Assembly: GCA_022846095.1 (NCBI GenBank)
Contig: AP025583.1
Span: forward strand, 682,001-746,000
Source of the DNA: Oscillospiraceae bacterium
Lineage (GTDB): Bacteria; Bacillota; Clostridia; Oscillospirales; Oscillospiraceae
Length of the DNA stretch: 64,000 nt
Direction of reading: 5' to 3'
Below are positions 16,031 through 23,846 of the stretch, one piece after another (position 1 is the stretch's first letter; each line of letters begins with the position of its first letter). Made by a program: the position numbers and the translations under genes. A model generated the notes under the pieces. The model was given only the letters and a program-made list of their open reading frames with translations, did not search any database and was not told where the DNA came from.

Positions 16031-17188
16031 TTGGGCCTGTTTGAGAAGAAAAAAACGGAGCCGGCCGGGACGGCGGTGCAGCTCCGGGATGGGGGACGGC
16101 ACCCCTTCGGCATGCTGGACGGGTACGTCCCGCTGCGCAACGGGGAGATCACACTCTACCGCAGCATACGGGAGGCGGTGCCCATCGTGGACGCGGCGGT
16201 GCTGAAGCTGATCCGGCTGGCGGGGGGCGTGCGGGTTACCTGCCGGGAGAAGGCGGCCCAGACGGGACTGGATCGCTTTCTGCGCACGGTGAACACCGGG
16301 CGGGGACAGCGGGGCATCCAGTCCTTCCTGGATTGCTACCTGGACTCCATGCTCACCTGCGGCCGGGCGGTGGGGGAGATTGTGCTGGACAGGGGCGGCG
16401 GGGAGATCGCCGCCCTGCTGTGCGGCAACGTGGCCGATTTGGAGGTGCGGGAGGGGGACTCGCCCCTGGAATTCGCCCTGTGCGCACGGGGGCCGGGCGG
16501 GGAGATTAGAGAGCTGCCCTATCAGGATCTGCTGCTCTTCACCCCCTTCCAGCCCGAGGCGGACACCCCCTACGGCGTGAGCCTGCTGCGGCCCATGCCC
16601 TTCCTCACCGGGATTCTGATGAGGATCTACCAGGCCGTGGGCATGAACTGGGAGCGGGCGGGCAACGTGCGTTTTGCGGTGGTGTACAAGCCGGGGGAGG
16701 ACGGGGTGGATCGGGCCTACGCCCTGGAGCGCAGCGAGCAGATCGCCAGGGAGTGGTCGGCGGCCATGCAGGCGGGGAAAAACGGCAGCGTGCGGGATTT
16801 CGTGGCGGTGGGGGACGTGGAGATCAAGGTCATCGGCGCCGACAACCAGATCCTGGACAGCCAGGTGCCCGTGCGGCAGATTCTCGAGCAGCTTATTGCC
16901 AGGACGGGCATCCCGCCCTTCCTGCTGGGGCTGTCCTGGTCCTCCACCGAGCGCATGAGCGCCCAGCAGGCCGACATGATGACCAGCGAGCTCACCGCGA
17001 TCCGGCGGAGTATGGAGCCCGCCGTGGAGCGGATCTGCGAGCTGTGGCTTAGGCTGCACGGTTTCGACGACGCGGTGGACGTGGACTGGGTTGACATCAA
17101 CCTCCAGGATCAGGTGGAAGAGGCCCGGGCGGAATTGTACCGGGAGCAGGCAAGAGCGGTGAGACAAGAGAACGAGGGGAGCGGCTAG
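16031..17188 (+). CDS. Phage portal protein
   Basis: The 385-residue product begins MGLFEKKKTE and has the organisation of SPP1/HK97-type portals: a wing domain containing REAVPIVDAAVLKLIRLAGG, a stem/clip region, and the family segment GIPPFLLGLSWSSTERMSA near residue 295 followed by helices and a charged C-terminal tail. Portals form the dodecameric DNA channel at one capsid vertex and dock the terminase. The start is TTG at 16031, with AGGAGGAGAGG just upstream; the in-frame ATG at 15953 lies in repeat sequence. The 3' end of the gene is copied twice further downstream with an intervening repeat. Confidence 0.88.
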   Translation: MGLFEKKKTEPAGTAVQLRDGGRHPFGMLDGYVPLRNGEITLYRSIREAVPIVDAAVLKLIRLAGGVRVTCREKAAQTGLDRFLRTVNTGRGQRGIQSFLDCYLDSMLTCGRAVGEIVLDRGGGEIAALLCGNVADLEVREGDSPLEFALCARGPGGEIRELPYQDLLLFTPFQPEADTPYGVSLLRPMPFLTGILMRIYQAVGMNWERAGNVRFAVVYKPGEDGVDRAYALERSEQIAREWSAAMQAGKNGSVRDFVAVGDVEIKVIGADNQILDSQVPVRQILEQLIARTGIPPFLLGLSWSSTERMSAQQADMMTSELTAIRRSMEPAVERICELWLRLHGFDDAVDVDWVDINLQDQVEEARAELYREQARAVRQENEGSG

Positions 17189-17650
17189 AGGCCGAAACCG
17201 GGCCTCTGTGCGCGTAAGCGCGCCGCGCCGAATGGCGCGTGACAAGCGTTTTGCCCTGCATAGCAGGGCAAAACCTTGATGCCGGGGCAATTCATTTGCC
17301 CCGAGCAGATAAAACAAAAGGGGCCCCCGCGGGATGGAACATCCTGTGGGGCGGCCCGGGCGGAGCTGTACCGGGAGCAGGCGAGGATGATACGGCGGGA
17401 GAACGAGGGGGGCGGCTAGAGGCCGAAACCGGGCCTCTGCGCGCATAAGCGCGCCGCGCCGAATGGCGCGTGACAAGCGTTTTGCCCTGCATAGCAGGGC
17501 AAAACCTTGATGCCGGGGCAATTCATTTGCCCCGAGCAGATAAAACAAAAGGGGCCCCCGCGGGATGGAACATCCCGTGGGGCGGCCCGGGCGGAGCTGT
17601 ACCGGGAGCAGGCGAGGATGATACGGCGGGAGAACGAGGGGGGCGGCTAG
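17189..17650 (+). repeat. Two tandem 231-bp units: family D repeat plus copied portal 3' end
   Basis: Stop codons of the portal gene and its copies lie at 17186-17188, 17417-17419 and 17648-17650, giving an exact 231-base period. Each unit has about 162 bases of hairpin-rich repeat followed by about 65 bases matching the end of the portal gene. The copies are almost identical to each other but would encode QARMIRRENEGGG where the gene has QARAVRQENEGSG, so they did not come from a recent simple duplication of the present gene end. Short frames in each unit are not genes. Confidence 0.88.
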
Positions 17651-17713
17651 AGGCCGAAACCGGGCCTCTGCGCGCATAAGCGCGCCGCGCCGAATGGTGC
17701 GTGACAAGCGTTT
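17651..17713 (+). repeat. Truncated third unit of the portal-associated repeat
   Basis: It begins like the units at 17189 and 17420 (AGGCCGAAACCGGGCCTC) but breaks off after ACAAGCGTTTTG, where a family A REP sequence begins, suggesting replacement of the remaining part. Confidence 0.8.
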
Positions 17714-17722
17714 TGGCACATA

Positions 17723-17763
17723 GGACGGATTGCCGCGGGGCGGTCGGCCCCTCGCAATGACAT
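17723..17763 (+). repeat. REP-like repeat, family A
   Basis: GGACGGATTGCCGCGG with CCCCTCGCAATGACA; the core differs from the other copies. Confidence 0.8.
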
Positions 17764-17780
17764 GCGGGGGACGGGGGCGC

Positions 17781-17808
17781 GGGCGATTCGTGAATCGCCC
17801 CTACGGGG
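17781..17808 (+). repeat. Palindromic repeat, family B
   Basis: GGGCGATTCGTGAATCGCCC followed by CTACGGGG, identical to the copy at 28851-28879. Confidence 0.85.
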
Positions 17809-17860
17809 ATGGTGGGTGAAAGCCTCACAGGAAAACCTAAGACGGGAAGGGAGGAGAAAG

Positions 17861-18751
17861 ATGGACATTGTGAAAGAGGCGGGGACCATGGCGGGACAGG
17901 GGGTGGAGAGCGGCGATCTGGCGCTCATCAACGCCCTGGCGCGCAGGGAACTGAAGGCGGAGGAGGTATACACCTTCTGCGTGCGGCTGTGCGACAACGA
18001 GGTGGACCGGGACGGGGAGCGCTTCCCCCAGCGCACGCTGGAGGAGCTGGCCGGGCGTTTTGTGGGCAAGAGCGGGGTCTTTGACCACCAGTGGAGCGCC
18101 CTGGGGCAGACCGCCCGCATCTACCGCACGGAGCTGGTGCGGGAGGAGGGGACGACAACCACGGCGGGGGACGGCTACTGCTATCTGAAGGGGTACGCCT
18201 ACATGCTGCGGTGCGAAAAGAACCGGGACCTGATCCGGGAGATCGAGGGCGGCATCAAGAAGGAGGTGTCGGTGGGCTGCGCGGTGGAGCGGTCGGTGTG
18301 CTCCATCTGCGGCGGCGACATGGGGGAGTGCGCCCACGAGAAGGGGCGGCGGTACGGCGGGAAGCTGTGCTTCGCGGAGCTGACCGGGGCCGCCGACGCC
18401 TACGAGTGGTCCTTTGTGGCGGTGCCCGCCCAGCCCAGGGCGGGGGTGCTCAAGGGCCTGGGCCGGGAGGATGGGGAGCGCCTCAAGCAGCTGGAGCGGG
18501 AGGCCGCGCTGGGGCGCAGGTATCTGGAGCGGCTGCGGGAGAAGGCCGTCCGGCTGGCCGCGCTGGCCGGGCCGGGGCTGGAGCCCTCCGTGCTGCGGGG
18601 CATTGCGGAGAAGCTGGACGAGGAGGAATTGCAGGCCGTATGCAGGGCCTGCGGCGGGCGGCTGGAGGAGAAATACCCGCTGAACACCCAGCTAAGCTAC
18701 CACAGCGGGAAAGAGGCAGGAGCGGACCGGGACGGGGCGTTTTTGATTTAG
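17861..18751 (+). CDS. Putative prohead protease/scaffold, XkdF position
   Basis: The 296-residue protein sits between portal and capsid, where PBSX has XkdF. The first two thirds contain VRLCDNEVDRDGERF, a conserved-looking FDHQWSALG and EWSFVAVPAQPRAG, as in phage prohead serine proteases with a herpes-protease-like fold; the histidine and the GIKKEVSVGC segment are candidates for catalytic residues. A cysteine cluster, CSICGGDMGEC, near residue 148 could bind metal. The C-terminal third is a long charged helix region fit for scaffolding. ATG at 17861 follows GGGAGGAGAAAG; the longer frame upstream runs through repeats. Protease assignment rests mainly on position and these weak motifs. Confidence 0.65.
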   Translation: MDIVKEAGTMAGQGVESGDLALINALARRELKAEEVYTFCVRLCDNEVDRDGERFPQRTLEELAGRFVGKSGVFDHQWSALGQTARIYRTELVREEGTTTTAGDGYCYLKGYAYMLRCEKNRDLIREIEGGIKKEVSVGCAVERSVCSICGGDMGECAHEKGRRYGGKLCFAELTGAADAYEWSFVAVPAQPRAGVLKGLGREDGERLKQLEREAALGRRYLERLREKAVRLAALAGPGLEPSVLRGIAEKLDEEELQAVCRACGGRLEEKYPLNTQLSYHSGKEAGADRDGAFLI

Positions 18752-18789
18752 GGGAGGCCCCTGAGGGGGCGGAAGAGAGGAGCGGTAAC

Positions 18790-19134
18790 ATGAGACAGGT
18801 TTCGTTCGAGGGGATCGGAGAGACGGCGGCCGGCTTTGCGGCCAAGGACGGGGTTCAGGCGGGCATGGTGGTCCAGGTGACCGGCGACGGCGAGGTGGGC
18901 CCCTGCCAGGCGGGGGGCGCCTTCTGCGGCGTGGCGCTGGAGGCCCGGGATGGGTACGCCACGGTGCAGCTCACCGGCTGCGCCAGGGTGAAGTACTCGG
19001 GCAGCGTGGCGGCGGGGCCCTACATGCTGGCGGCCGACGGCAGCGGCGGCGTGAAGAACGACAACACGAACGGCGTGCCCATGTGGGTGCTGGAGCAGGA
19101 CGCGGCCGCGGGGACTGTGACGGTGCTGCTGTAG
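18790..19134 (+). CDS. Capsid decoration (cement) protein candidate
   Basis: The 114-residue product is small, glycine- and valine-rich, almost without helices by eye, and lies immediately before the major capsid gene. The pattern (GMVVQVTGDGEVGPC, FCGVALEARDGYATVQLTG, then MWVLEQDAAAGTVTVLL) resembles capsid-stabilising proteins that present repeated beta-strands and a C-terminal strand. ATG at 18790 follows GAGAGGAG. No catalytic features. It has no counterpart in the core PBSX gene list that I can name. Confidence 0.65.
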   Translation: MRQVSFEGIGETAAGFAAKDGVQAGMVVQVTGDGEVGPCQAGGAFCGVALEARDGYATVQLTGCARVKYSGSVAAGPYMLAADGSGGVKNDNTNGVPMWVLEQDAAAGTVTVLL

Positions 19135-19146
19135 GGAGACCGGGGA

Positions 19147-19195
19147 CGGACCCCTCCGGCGCTGCGGCGCCGCCTCCCCCACAGGGGAGGCGGGG
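19147..19195 (+). repeat. Palindromic repeat, family C
   Basis: GACCCCTCCGGCGCTGCGGCGCCG followed by CCTCCCCCACAGGGGAGGCGGG: two adjacent hairpins directly before the ribosome site of the capsid gene. Confidence 0.75.
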
Positions 19196-19215
19196 AAAAA
19201 GAGAGGAGACGGAAT

Positions 19216-20247
19216 ATGAGCTATCAGTTTGACAATACGAGGCTGGAGAAGGGCATGTACAACGAGGCGGGGCGCTCCTTTACCCAGGTGCTGGAGCGGG
19301 AGGACCCCTCCGAGACCTACAAGGGCACCGCGCTGGAGGGCCTGGACGCCTACCAGCGGCAGCTCAAGCGCTTCGACATCCGGGTGAAGGGCGCGGGCAG
19401 CGACGTGGTGGAGAAATTCTTCGCCACCTCCCAGTCCGCCGTGCTCTTCCCCGAGTACGTGGCCCGCAGCGTGCGCCAGGGCATGGAGGAGGGGGATCTC
19501 CTGCCCGCCATCACCGCGTCGGTGACCCGCTTCGAGGGCATGGACTACCGCTCCATCACCTCCGTGCCCGACGAGGACCACAAGCGCCTGCGCCGGGTGG
19601 AGGAGGGCGCGGCCATCCCCCAGACCGAGGTGCGTACCCAGGAGAACCTGGTGAGGCTCCACAAGCGGGGCAGGATGCTGGTGGCCTCCTACGAGGCCAT
19701 CCGGTATCAGAAGCTGGACCTGTTCTCGGTGACCCTGCGGCAGATCGGCGCGCACATCAACCGGATGCACCTGGAGGACGCCATCGGGGTGCTGGTCAAC
19801 GGCGACGGCAACGGAAACCCCGCCCAGGCCCTCAAGGTGGGCACCGCCCCCATCGGCGGCACGGCGGGCAGCCTGGGGTACGGCGATCTGGTGGACTTCT
19901 GGGCCCAGTTCGACCCCTACGAGATGAACACGCTGCTGGTGTCCGGCGACGTGATGCTGAAGCTGCTCAAGCTCAGCGAGTTCCAGAACCCCCTGACCGG
20001 GCTCAACTTCCAGGGCACCGGCAAGCTGGCCACCCCCCTGGGGGCCACGCTGCTGCGCACCTCCGCGCTGGGGGCGGGCAAGCTCATCGGCCTGGACCGG
20101 AATTACGCCCTGGAGATGGTGCAGGGCGGCGAGGTGTGCGTGGAGTACGACAAGCTCATCGACCGGCAGCTGGAGCGGGCCGCCATCACCAGCATCAGCG
20201 GCTTCGCCAAGCTCTTTACCGGCGCGGCCAAGGTGCTCAGCGTGTGA
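19216..20247 (+). CDS. Major capsid protein, HK97 fold
   Basis: The 343-residue protein has the make-up of an HK97-type coat: an N-terminal helical arm of about 60 residues, an E-loop-like segment, SQSAVLFPEYVARSVRQGM (the spine-helix start typical of PBSX XkdG-like coats), a P-domain, and the C-terminal YALEMVQGGEVCVEYDKLI with ERAAITSISGFAKLF closing strands. The N-terminal arm may be the delta domain cut by the protease. AGAGGAGACGG precedes the ATG. It is preceded by the candidate cement gene and overlaps the next gene by one base. Confidence 0.88.
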   Translation: MSYQFDNTRLEKGMYNEAGRSFTQVLEREDPSETYKGTALEGLDAYQRQLKRFDIRVKGAGSDVVEKFFATSQSAVLFPEYVARSVRQGMEEGDLLPAITASVTRFEGMDYRSITSVPDEDHKRLRRVEEGAAIPQTEVRTQENLVRLHKRGRMLVASYEAIRYQKLDLFSVTLRQIGAHINRMHLEDAIGVLVNGDGNGNPAQALKVGTAPIGGTAGSLGYGDLVDFWAQFDPYEMNTLLVSGDVMLKLLKLSEFQNPLTGLNFQGTGKLATPLGATLLRTSALGAGKLIGLDRNYALEMVQGGEVCVEYDKLIDRQLERAAITSISGFAKLFTGAAKVLSV

Positions 20248-20597
20248 TGACGGATCAGATATTGAGCCTGGCCATGGCGCTGATGCACGTGGACGGTGGG
20301 GAGCGGGAGCTGCTGGAGTATCTGTGCACGCTGGCGGAGGAGGAGCTGCGCGCCGCGCTGCGCCCCGGCGTGAGCGCCGAGGCGTGCCCCGCCTTCGGGG
20401 TGGGGGCGGCCTGGCTGGCCCTGTCCCACCTGGCGGCGGCAAGGGAGACGGAGCGGGTCAAGCGCTTCTCCGCCGGGGATCTGAGCGTGGAGCGGGGCGA
20501 GGGCGGCGGCAGCGGAGAGCTGCGGCGGCTGAGCGAACGGGCCATGGCCCCCTACGTGGTGGACGGAGGGTTCGCGTTCCGGGGGGTGAGGGGCTGA
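20247..20597 (+). CDS. Head-tail connector protein, XkdH position
   Basis: The 116-residue, mainly helical protein is encoded directly behind the capsid gene. Its helices include LMHVDGGERELLEYLCTLAEEE and SEACPAFGVGAAWLALSHLAAARE-like stretches, the kind found in gp6/gp15-type adaptor proteins that bind the portal ring from below. ATG at 20247 overlaps the capsid stop by one base (TGATG). The long upstream extension in this frame overlaps the capsid gene and is rejected. The assignment is by position, size and helix pattern. Confidence 0.6.
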   Translation: MTDQILSLAMALMHVDGGERELLEYLCTLAEEELRAALRPGVSAEACPAFGVGAAWLALSHLAAARETERVKRFSAGDLSVERGEGGGSGELRRLSERAMAPYVVDGGFAFRGVRG

Positions 20598-20920
20598 TGG
20601 ACAGCGGCTTTGCGCAGGTGCTGCGGGAGTTCGGCGAGACGGTGACCCTGCGGAAAACAGGGGGCGCCGAGGAAAAAGCCCTGGCCCTGGTGCGGCCCCT
20701 GCTGGACCGGGGGGAGGAGCAGGACGGCCCCTCCCCCCTGGGACTGCGGCGGCGGGGGCGGCTGCTCTGCCTGGGGCAGGCCGGGGTGGCGCTGGAGGCG
20801 TATATTGGCCGGGCCGCCTACTACCGCGGGGCGCGCTACCGGGTGCGGCAGGCCAAGCCCATCTATATGGGGGGCGCGCTGTCCCACTGGTGGGCGGTAC
20901 TGGAGGAGGACGACGGATGA
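20597..20920 (+). CDS. Head-closure/neck protein, XkdI position
   Basis: The 107-residue product starts MDSGFAQVLREFGETVTL and is beta-rich, with a late YYRGARYRVRQAKPIYMG strand pair. Size and place between adaptor and tail terminator match head-completion stoppers of the SPP1 gp16/XkdI type. The start ATG overlaps the previous stop (TGATGG). There is no specific motif, so the role is inferred from synteny. Confidence 0.55.
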   Translation: MDSGFAQVLREFGETVTLRKTGGAEEKALALVRPLLDRGEEQDGPSPLGLRRRGRLLCLGQAGVALEAYIGRAAYYRGARYRVRQAKPIYMGGALSHWWAVLEEDDG

Positions 20921-21417
20921 CGGGGCTGGACAGCGTGCGGCAGTCCATGGCGGACTACCTGACGCAGCGTGGAATCATGGCCGTGTGCGCCTGGCCGGAG
21001 GAGAAGCGCGTGCTGGACCCGCGGCCCGTGGTGGCGGTGTCGGTGCGGCAGTGCGAGAGCGGGCCGGGCGGCTTCCGGGATTACCTGGGGGAGCGCCGCA
21101 ACCCGGAGACCGGGGCCTGGGAGGAACTCTACGGCAGGCGGCTGCGCCTGTGCTTTGGGCTGGACCTCTACGCCCCCCGCACGGCCGGGGCGGCGGGGGT
21201 GGAGGCCCTCTTCGACAGCCTGGCCGGGGCCTTCGGCCAGGGCGGGCCGGAGGGGCTGGTGGTGCGGGAGATCTCCCGGGGGGAGACGGAGTACGACAGG
21301 GAGGCGGGGCTCTACAAATGCGCGGCCCAGGCCCGGTGCGAGGCCTGGCTCTACGCCGTGGCCGACGAGGGCGGGGCCTTCCTGGACTTTGAAGTGAGGG
21401 GGAGAAGGAAGCTGTGA
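20917..21417 (+). CDS. Tail terminator/neck protein, XkdJ position
   Basis: The 166-residue protein lies directly before the sheath gene and has a central LRLCFGLDLYAPRTAG region with alternating helices and strands, as in tail-terminator proteins that cap the tube and stop its growth. ATG at 20917 overlaps the previous stop (ATGA). The next gene also overlaps by four bases, so all are translationally coupled. The call is positional; no residue motif decides it. Confidence 0.55.
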   Translation: MTGLDSVRQSMADYLTQRGIMAVCAWPEEKRVLDPRPVVAVSVRQCESGPGGFRDYLGERRNPETGAWEELYGRRLRLCFGLDLYAPRTAGAAGVEALFDSLAGAFGQGGPEGLVVREISRGETEYDREAGLYKCAAQARCEAWLYAVADEGGAFLDFEVRGRRKL

Positions 21418-22448
21418 GTACGACCATCCATGAGAGGCCGGGGGTGTATTCCTCCTACGACGCGTCCAGCGTGGTGAGCGGCGGCGGCGCGGGCAAGACC
21501 GTGGGCATCGCGGCCAGGAGCGCGGGGGGCACGGCGGGGACGCTCTACAAGCTGGCCCGGTACGAGGACGCTGTGGGCGCCTTTGGGGCGGCGGACAATC
21601 TGACCGCCCTGGTGCGGCTGCTCTTCGCCAACGGCGCCGCGGCGGTGTGCGCCGTGCCGGTGGCGGCTGAGAGCGGCTACCCGGACGCCTTTACCAAGCT
21701 GGGGGAGGCCGAGCAGATCTCGGTGGTCACCTGCGACAGCACGGATTTGAGCATTCAGCAGAACCTGCGCAACAGCGTGGCGGCCGCCTCCGAGGCGAGG
21801 CGGGAGCGCATCGCCGTGGTGGGGGGCGGGGCCTCCGACACGGTGGCCCAGTACACCCGGCGGGCGGAGGATCTGAACTCCGAGCGGGTGGTGCTGGCGG
21901 CCCCCGGCGCGGAGACGGGCGCAGGCATGGCGGCCGCCGCGGTGGCGGGGGCCATCGCCGGGGAGGCCGACCCGGCGGTGCCCCTGGGGGGCGCGGTGCT
22001 CTCCGGAGTCGAGGGGCTGGCCGCGGTCTACTCCGACAGCGAGATCGATATGCTCATTCGGGGCGGCGTGACCCCCCTGGAGGCGGCGGGGGGCCGGGTT
22101 TCGGTGGTGCGGGGGGTGACCACCCGCACCAAGAGCGGCGACGCGCCCGACAAGACCTGGCGGGAGCTGACCACCATCCGCATCGTGGACGACGTGATCC
22201 CCGCCGTGCGGGACGCCCTGCGGGCGAAGTTCCGGCGCTCCAAAAATACAGAGCAGAGCCGGGGCGCTATCCGGGCCCAGGTGGTGATGGAGCTGGAAAA
22301 CAAGCTGGCCAGGGAGATTATCACAGGGTACGACGCCGTGAGCGCCGTGCCCAACCCCGAGGAGCCCACCGTGTGCCTGGTGGAGTTCTCCTTCACCGTG
22401 GCCCACGGGCTCAACCAGATCTGGCTGAGCGCGCATATTACGGTTTAA
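21414..22448 (+). CDS. xkdK: Contractile tail sheath protein
   Basis: The 344-residue product has the features of phage sheath proteins: N-terminal handshake strand with ERPGVYSSYDASSV, GIAARSAGGTAGTLYKL, a central helical and sheet domain with ERIAVVGGGASDTVAQ, and the conserved C-terminal core around RELTTIRIVDDVIPAVRDAL followed by a final strand pair. It is about 120 residues shorter than B. subtilis XkdK, probably lacking peripheral domains. The start is GTG overlapping the previous gene. Its presence shows the element encodes a contractile tail. A 148-bp tandem repeat begins at its last codon. Confidence 0.9.
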   Translation: MSTTIHERPGVYSSYDASSVVSGGGAGKTVGIAARSAGGTAGTLYKLARYEDAVGAFGAADNLTALVRLLFANGAAAVCAVPVAAESGYPDAFTKLGEAEQISVVTCDSTDLSIQQNLRNSVAAASEARRERIAVVGGGASDTVAQYTRRAEDLNSERVVLAAPGAETGAGMAAAAVAGAIAGEADPAVPLGGAVLSGVEGLAAVYSDSEIDMLIRGGVTPLEAAGGRVSVVRGVTTRTKSGDAPDKTWRELTTIRIVDDVIPAVRDALRAKFRRSKNTEQSRGAIRAQVVMELENKLAREIITGYDAVSAVPNPEEPTVCLVEFSFTVAHGLNQIWLSAHITV

Positions 22449-22755
22449 GCGCGGAGGGTAGGCGCGCAGGGGAGGCAAGACACCGCGCAGACGAAAAAAC
22501 AGGTTGGGCGTCTCACGCAAGCCCAACGGCATTTTTCGCGGAGCGGGGGCTTACCAACCCGGCGGCGCGCCCAACCCGGAGCGTGAGAGGGTTTAAGCGC
22601 GGAGGGTAGGCGCGCAGGGGAGGCAAGACACCGCGCAGACGAAAAAACAGGTTGGGCGTCTCACGCAAGCCCAACGGCATTTTTCGCGGAGCGGGGGCTT
22701 ACCAACCCGGCGGCGCGCCCAACCCGGAGCGTGAGAGGGTTTGAGCGCGGAGGGC
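22442..22755 (+). repeat. Tandem 148-bp repeat directly behind the sheath gene
   Basis: Copies begin at 22442, 22590 and 22738 (each with GGTTT[A/G]AGCGCGGAGGG); the first two are complete and essentially identical, the third breaks off after about 18 bases. Each unit contains hairpins GTTGGGC/GCCCAAC and a paired GCGTCTCACGC with GCGTGAGAG. The last sense codon and stop of the sheath gene lie inside the unit. There is no gene between 22449 and 22833. Confidence 0.92.
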
Positions 22756-22774
22756 AGGACGGGGAACGGGGGTA

Positions 22775-22811
22775 CGAATTGCCACGGGCGCGGAGCGCCC
22801 TCGCAATGACA
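22775..22811 (+). repeat. REP-like repeat, family A
   Basis: GAATTGCCACGGGCGC with GCGCCCTCGCAATGACA, close to the copy at 59805. Confidence 0.8.
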
Positions 22812-22833
22812 GGAGCGACAAAGGGGGAGAAGC

Positions 22834-23223
22834 ATGAAAATCGCGGGATTTCCCACCAGCAGCGACATCTACATCGAGGTGGAGGGAAAAAAGGTGGCGG
22901 TGGTACAGAGCTACGCCGCCAGAAGCAGCAAGACCAGCCAGCACGTGGAGGCCTTCGGCGAGGACGAGCCGGTGGCCACCATCCCCGGCCAGCGCACCCA
23001 CGTGGTGGAGCTGACCCGGCTCTACGCCACCGACGAGGCCATCCGGGACGGGCTCAACTTCTACGAACTGGAGGACTTCAGCCTGGTGATCTGCAAGCCG
23101 GACCGGAAGATCATCTACTCCGGCTGCCAGTGGAGCGCCATCGGCGAGACCGGGGCCCTGGGGGCCATGGTGGTGGAGAAGATCACCGTCGTGGCGGCGC
23201 GGCGGATCGAGACGGCGGCGTGA
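22834..23223 (+). CDS. xkdM: Tail tube protein
   Basis: The 129-residue beta-rich protein follows the sheath gene as in PBSX, where XkdM forms the inner tube. Features are an N-terminal SSDIYIEVEGKKVAVVQSY strand pair, the loop with HVVELTRLYATDEAI, and C-terminal IGETGALGAMVVEKI. These fit the tube/Hcp-like barrel in which strands build the lumen. ATG is preceded by GGGGGAGAAG. The next gene starts with GTG overlapping the stop (GTGA). Confidence 0.82.
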   Translation: MKIAGFPTSSDIYIEVEGKKVAVVQSYAARSSKTSQHVEAFGEDEPVATIPGQRTHVVELTRLYATDEAIRDGLNFYELEDFSLVICKPDRKIIYSGCQWSAIGETGALGAMVVEKITVVAARRIETAA

Positions 23224-23846
23224 CGGGCTTGCTGGCCGGGGCGCGGCGGGAGCGCCTGGAGGACGGGCGGACGCTGCGCCTGCTCTCGGCCCTGGAGACC
23301 CTGGAGGCCAGGCGGGAGGCCGAGGGCCTGGCCCGGGGGGATCGGGAGCGGGCGCTGTGCTCCAACGCCTGCCTGCTGGCGCGGGCGCTGGAGCGGGACG
23401 GAAAGGCCGTCTTTCCCGACGGCGAAGCGGCCCTGCGGGGCATGGCGGCGGCGGAGATCGGTGAGCTGGCCGGGCGGTGGCGGGTCTTTAGCCGCAGGGA
23501 GAACCCCTCCCCGGAGGACGGGGAGGACCGGGTGGAGGAGCTGAAGCGGGAGCTGGGGGCGGATCAATACGAGCGCCTGCAATGGCGGGTGCTGCGTGCC
23601 TTCGGGGCCCTGCCCACCGAGGCCAGGGCCAGGGAGATGGCCGACCGGCAGTACCTGTGGTGCGCCCTGAACCTGCTGCTGGACGGCGAGGAGCTGTTGG
23701 ACCGCCTGTGCCCCGCCTGCCGGGCGGAGGCCGGGGAGGGGCGGTGCCCCGCCTGCGGCGCGCCCGTGAGCGCGGGAGAGGCGGGGGAGAACGCGGCCTT
23801 CGACCGGGCGCGGTTCGAGGCCCTGGCGCGGGGTGAGGCGGAATGA
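23220..23846 (+). CDS. Tail assembly chaperone-like protein with C-terminal zinc ribbon
   Basis: The 208-residue product occupies the XkdN position between tube and tape measure. Residues 1-150 are helical and acidic, with GDRERALCSNACLLARALE and WRVLRAFGALPTEARAREM regions as expected of a chaperone that coats the tape measure. Unusually, residues around 163-181 form a four-cysteine zinc ribbon, CPAC then CPACGAPV. Many phages make the two chaperone forms by ribosomal frameshift; here one fused frame is present. The start is GTG overlapping the tube stop; the much longer upstream frame crosses repeats and is rejected. Confidence 0.6.
   Translation: MTGLLAGARRERLEDGRTLRLLSALETLEARREAEGLARGDRERALCSNACLLARALERDGKAVFPDGEAALRGMAAAEIGELAGRWRVFSRRENPSPEDGEDRVEELKRELGADQYERLQWRVLRAFGALPTEARAREMADRQYLWCALNLLLDGEELLDRLCPACRAEAGEGRCPACGAPVSAGEAGENAAFDRARFEALARGEAE

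Noticed and set aside
17239-17679. Two almost identical 69-residue frames (MTSVLPCIAGQNLDAG...)
   Set aside because: They arise from the tandem 231-bp repeat, lack ribosome sites, and the frame is not shared by the related repeats at 15619 and in recG.
16028-17719. A 563-codon minus-strand frame with internal repeats
   Set aside because: It runs antisense through the portal gene and the repeat array; its repeats simply mirror the DNA repeats.
17189-22755. CRISPR array suspected from the tandem repeats
   Set aside because: Units of 231 and 148 bases with no unique spacers and no cas genes do not fit CRISPR.
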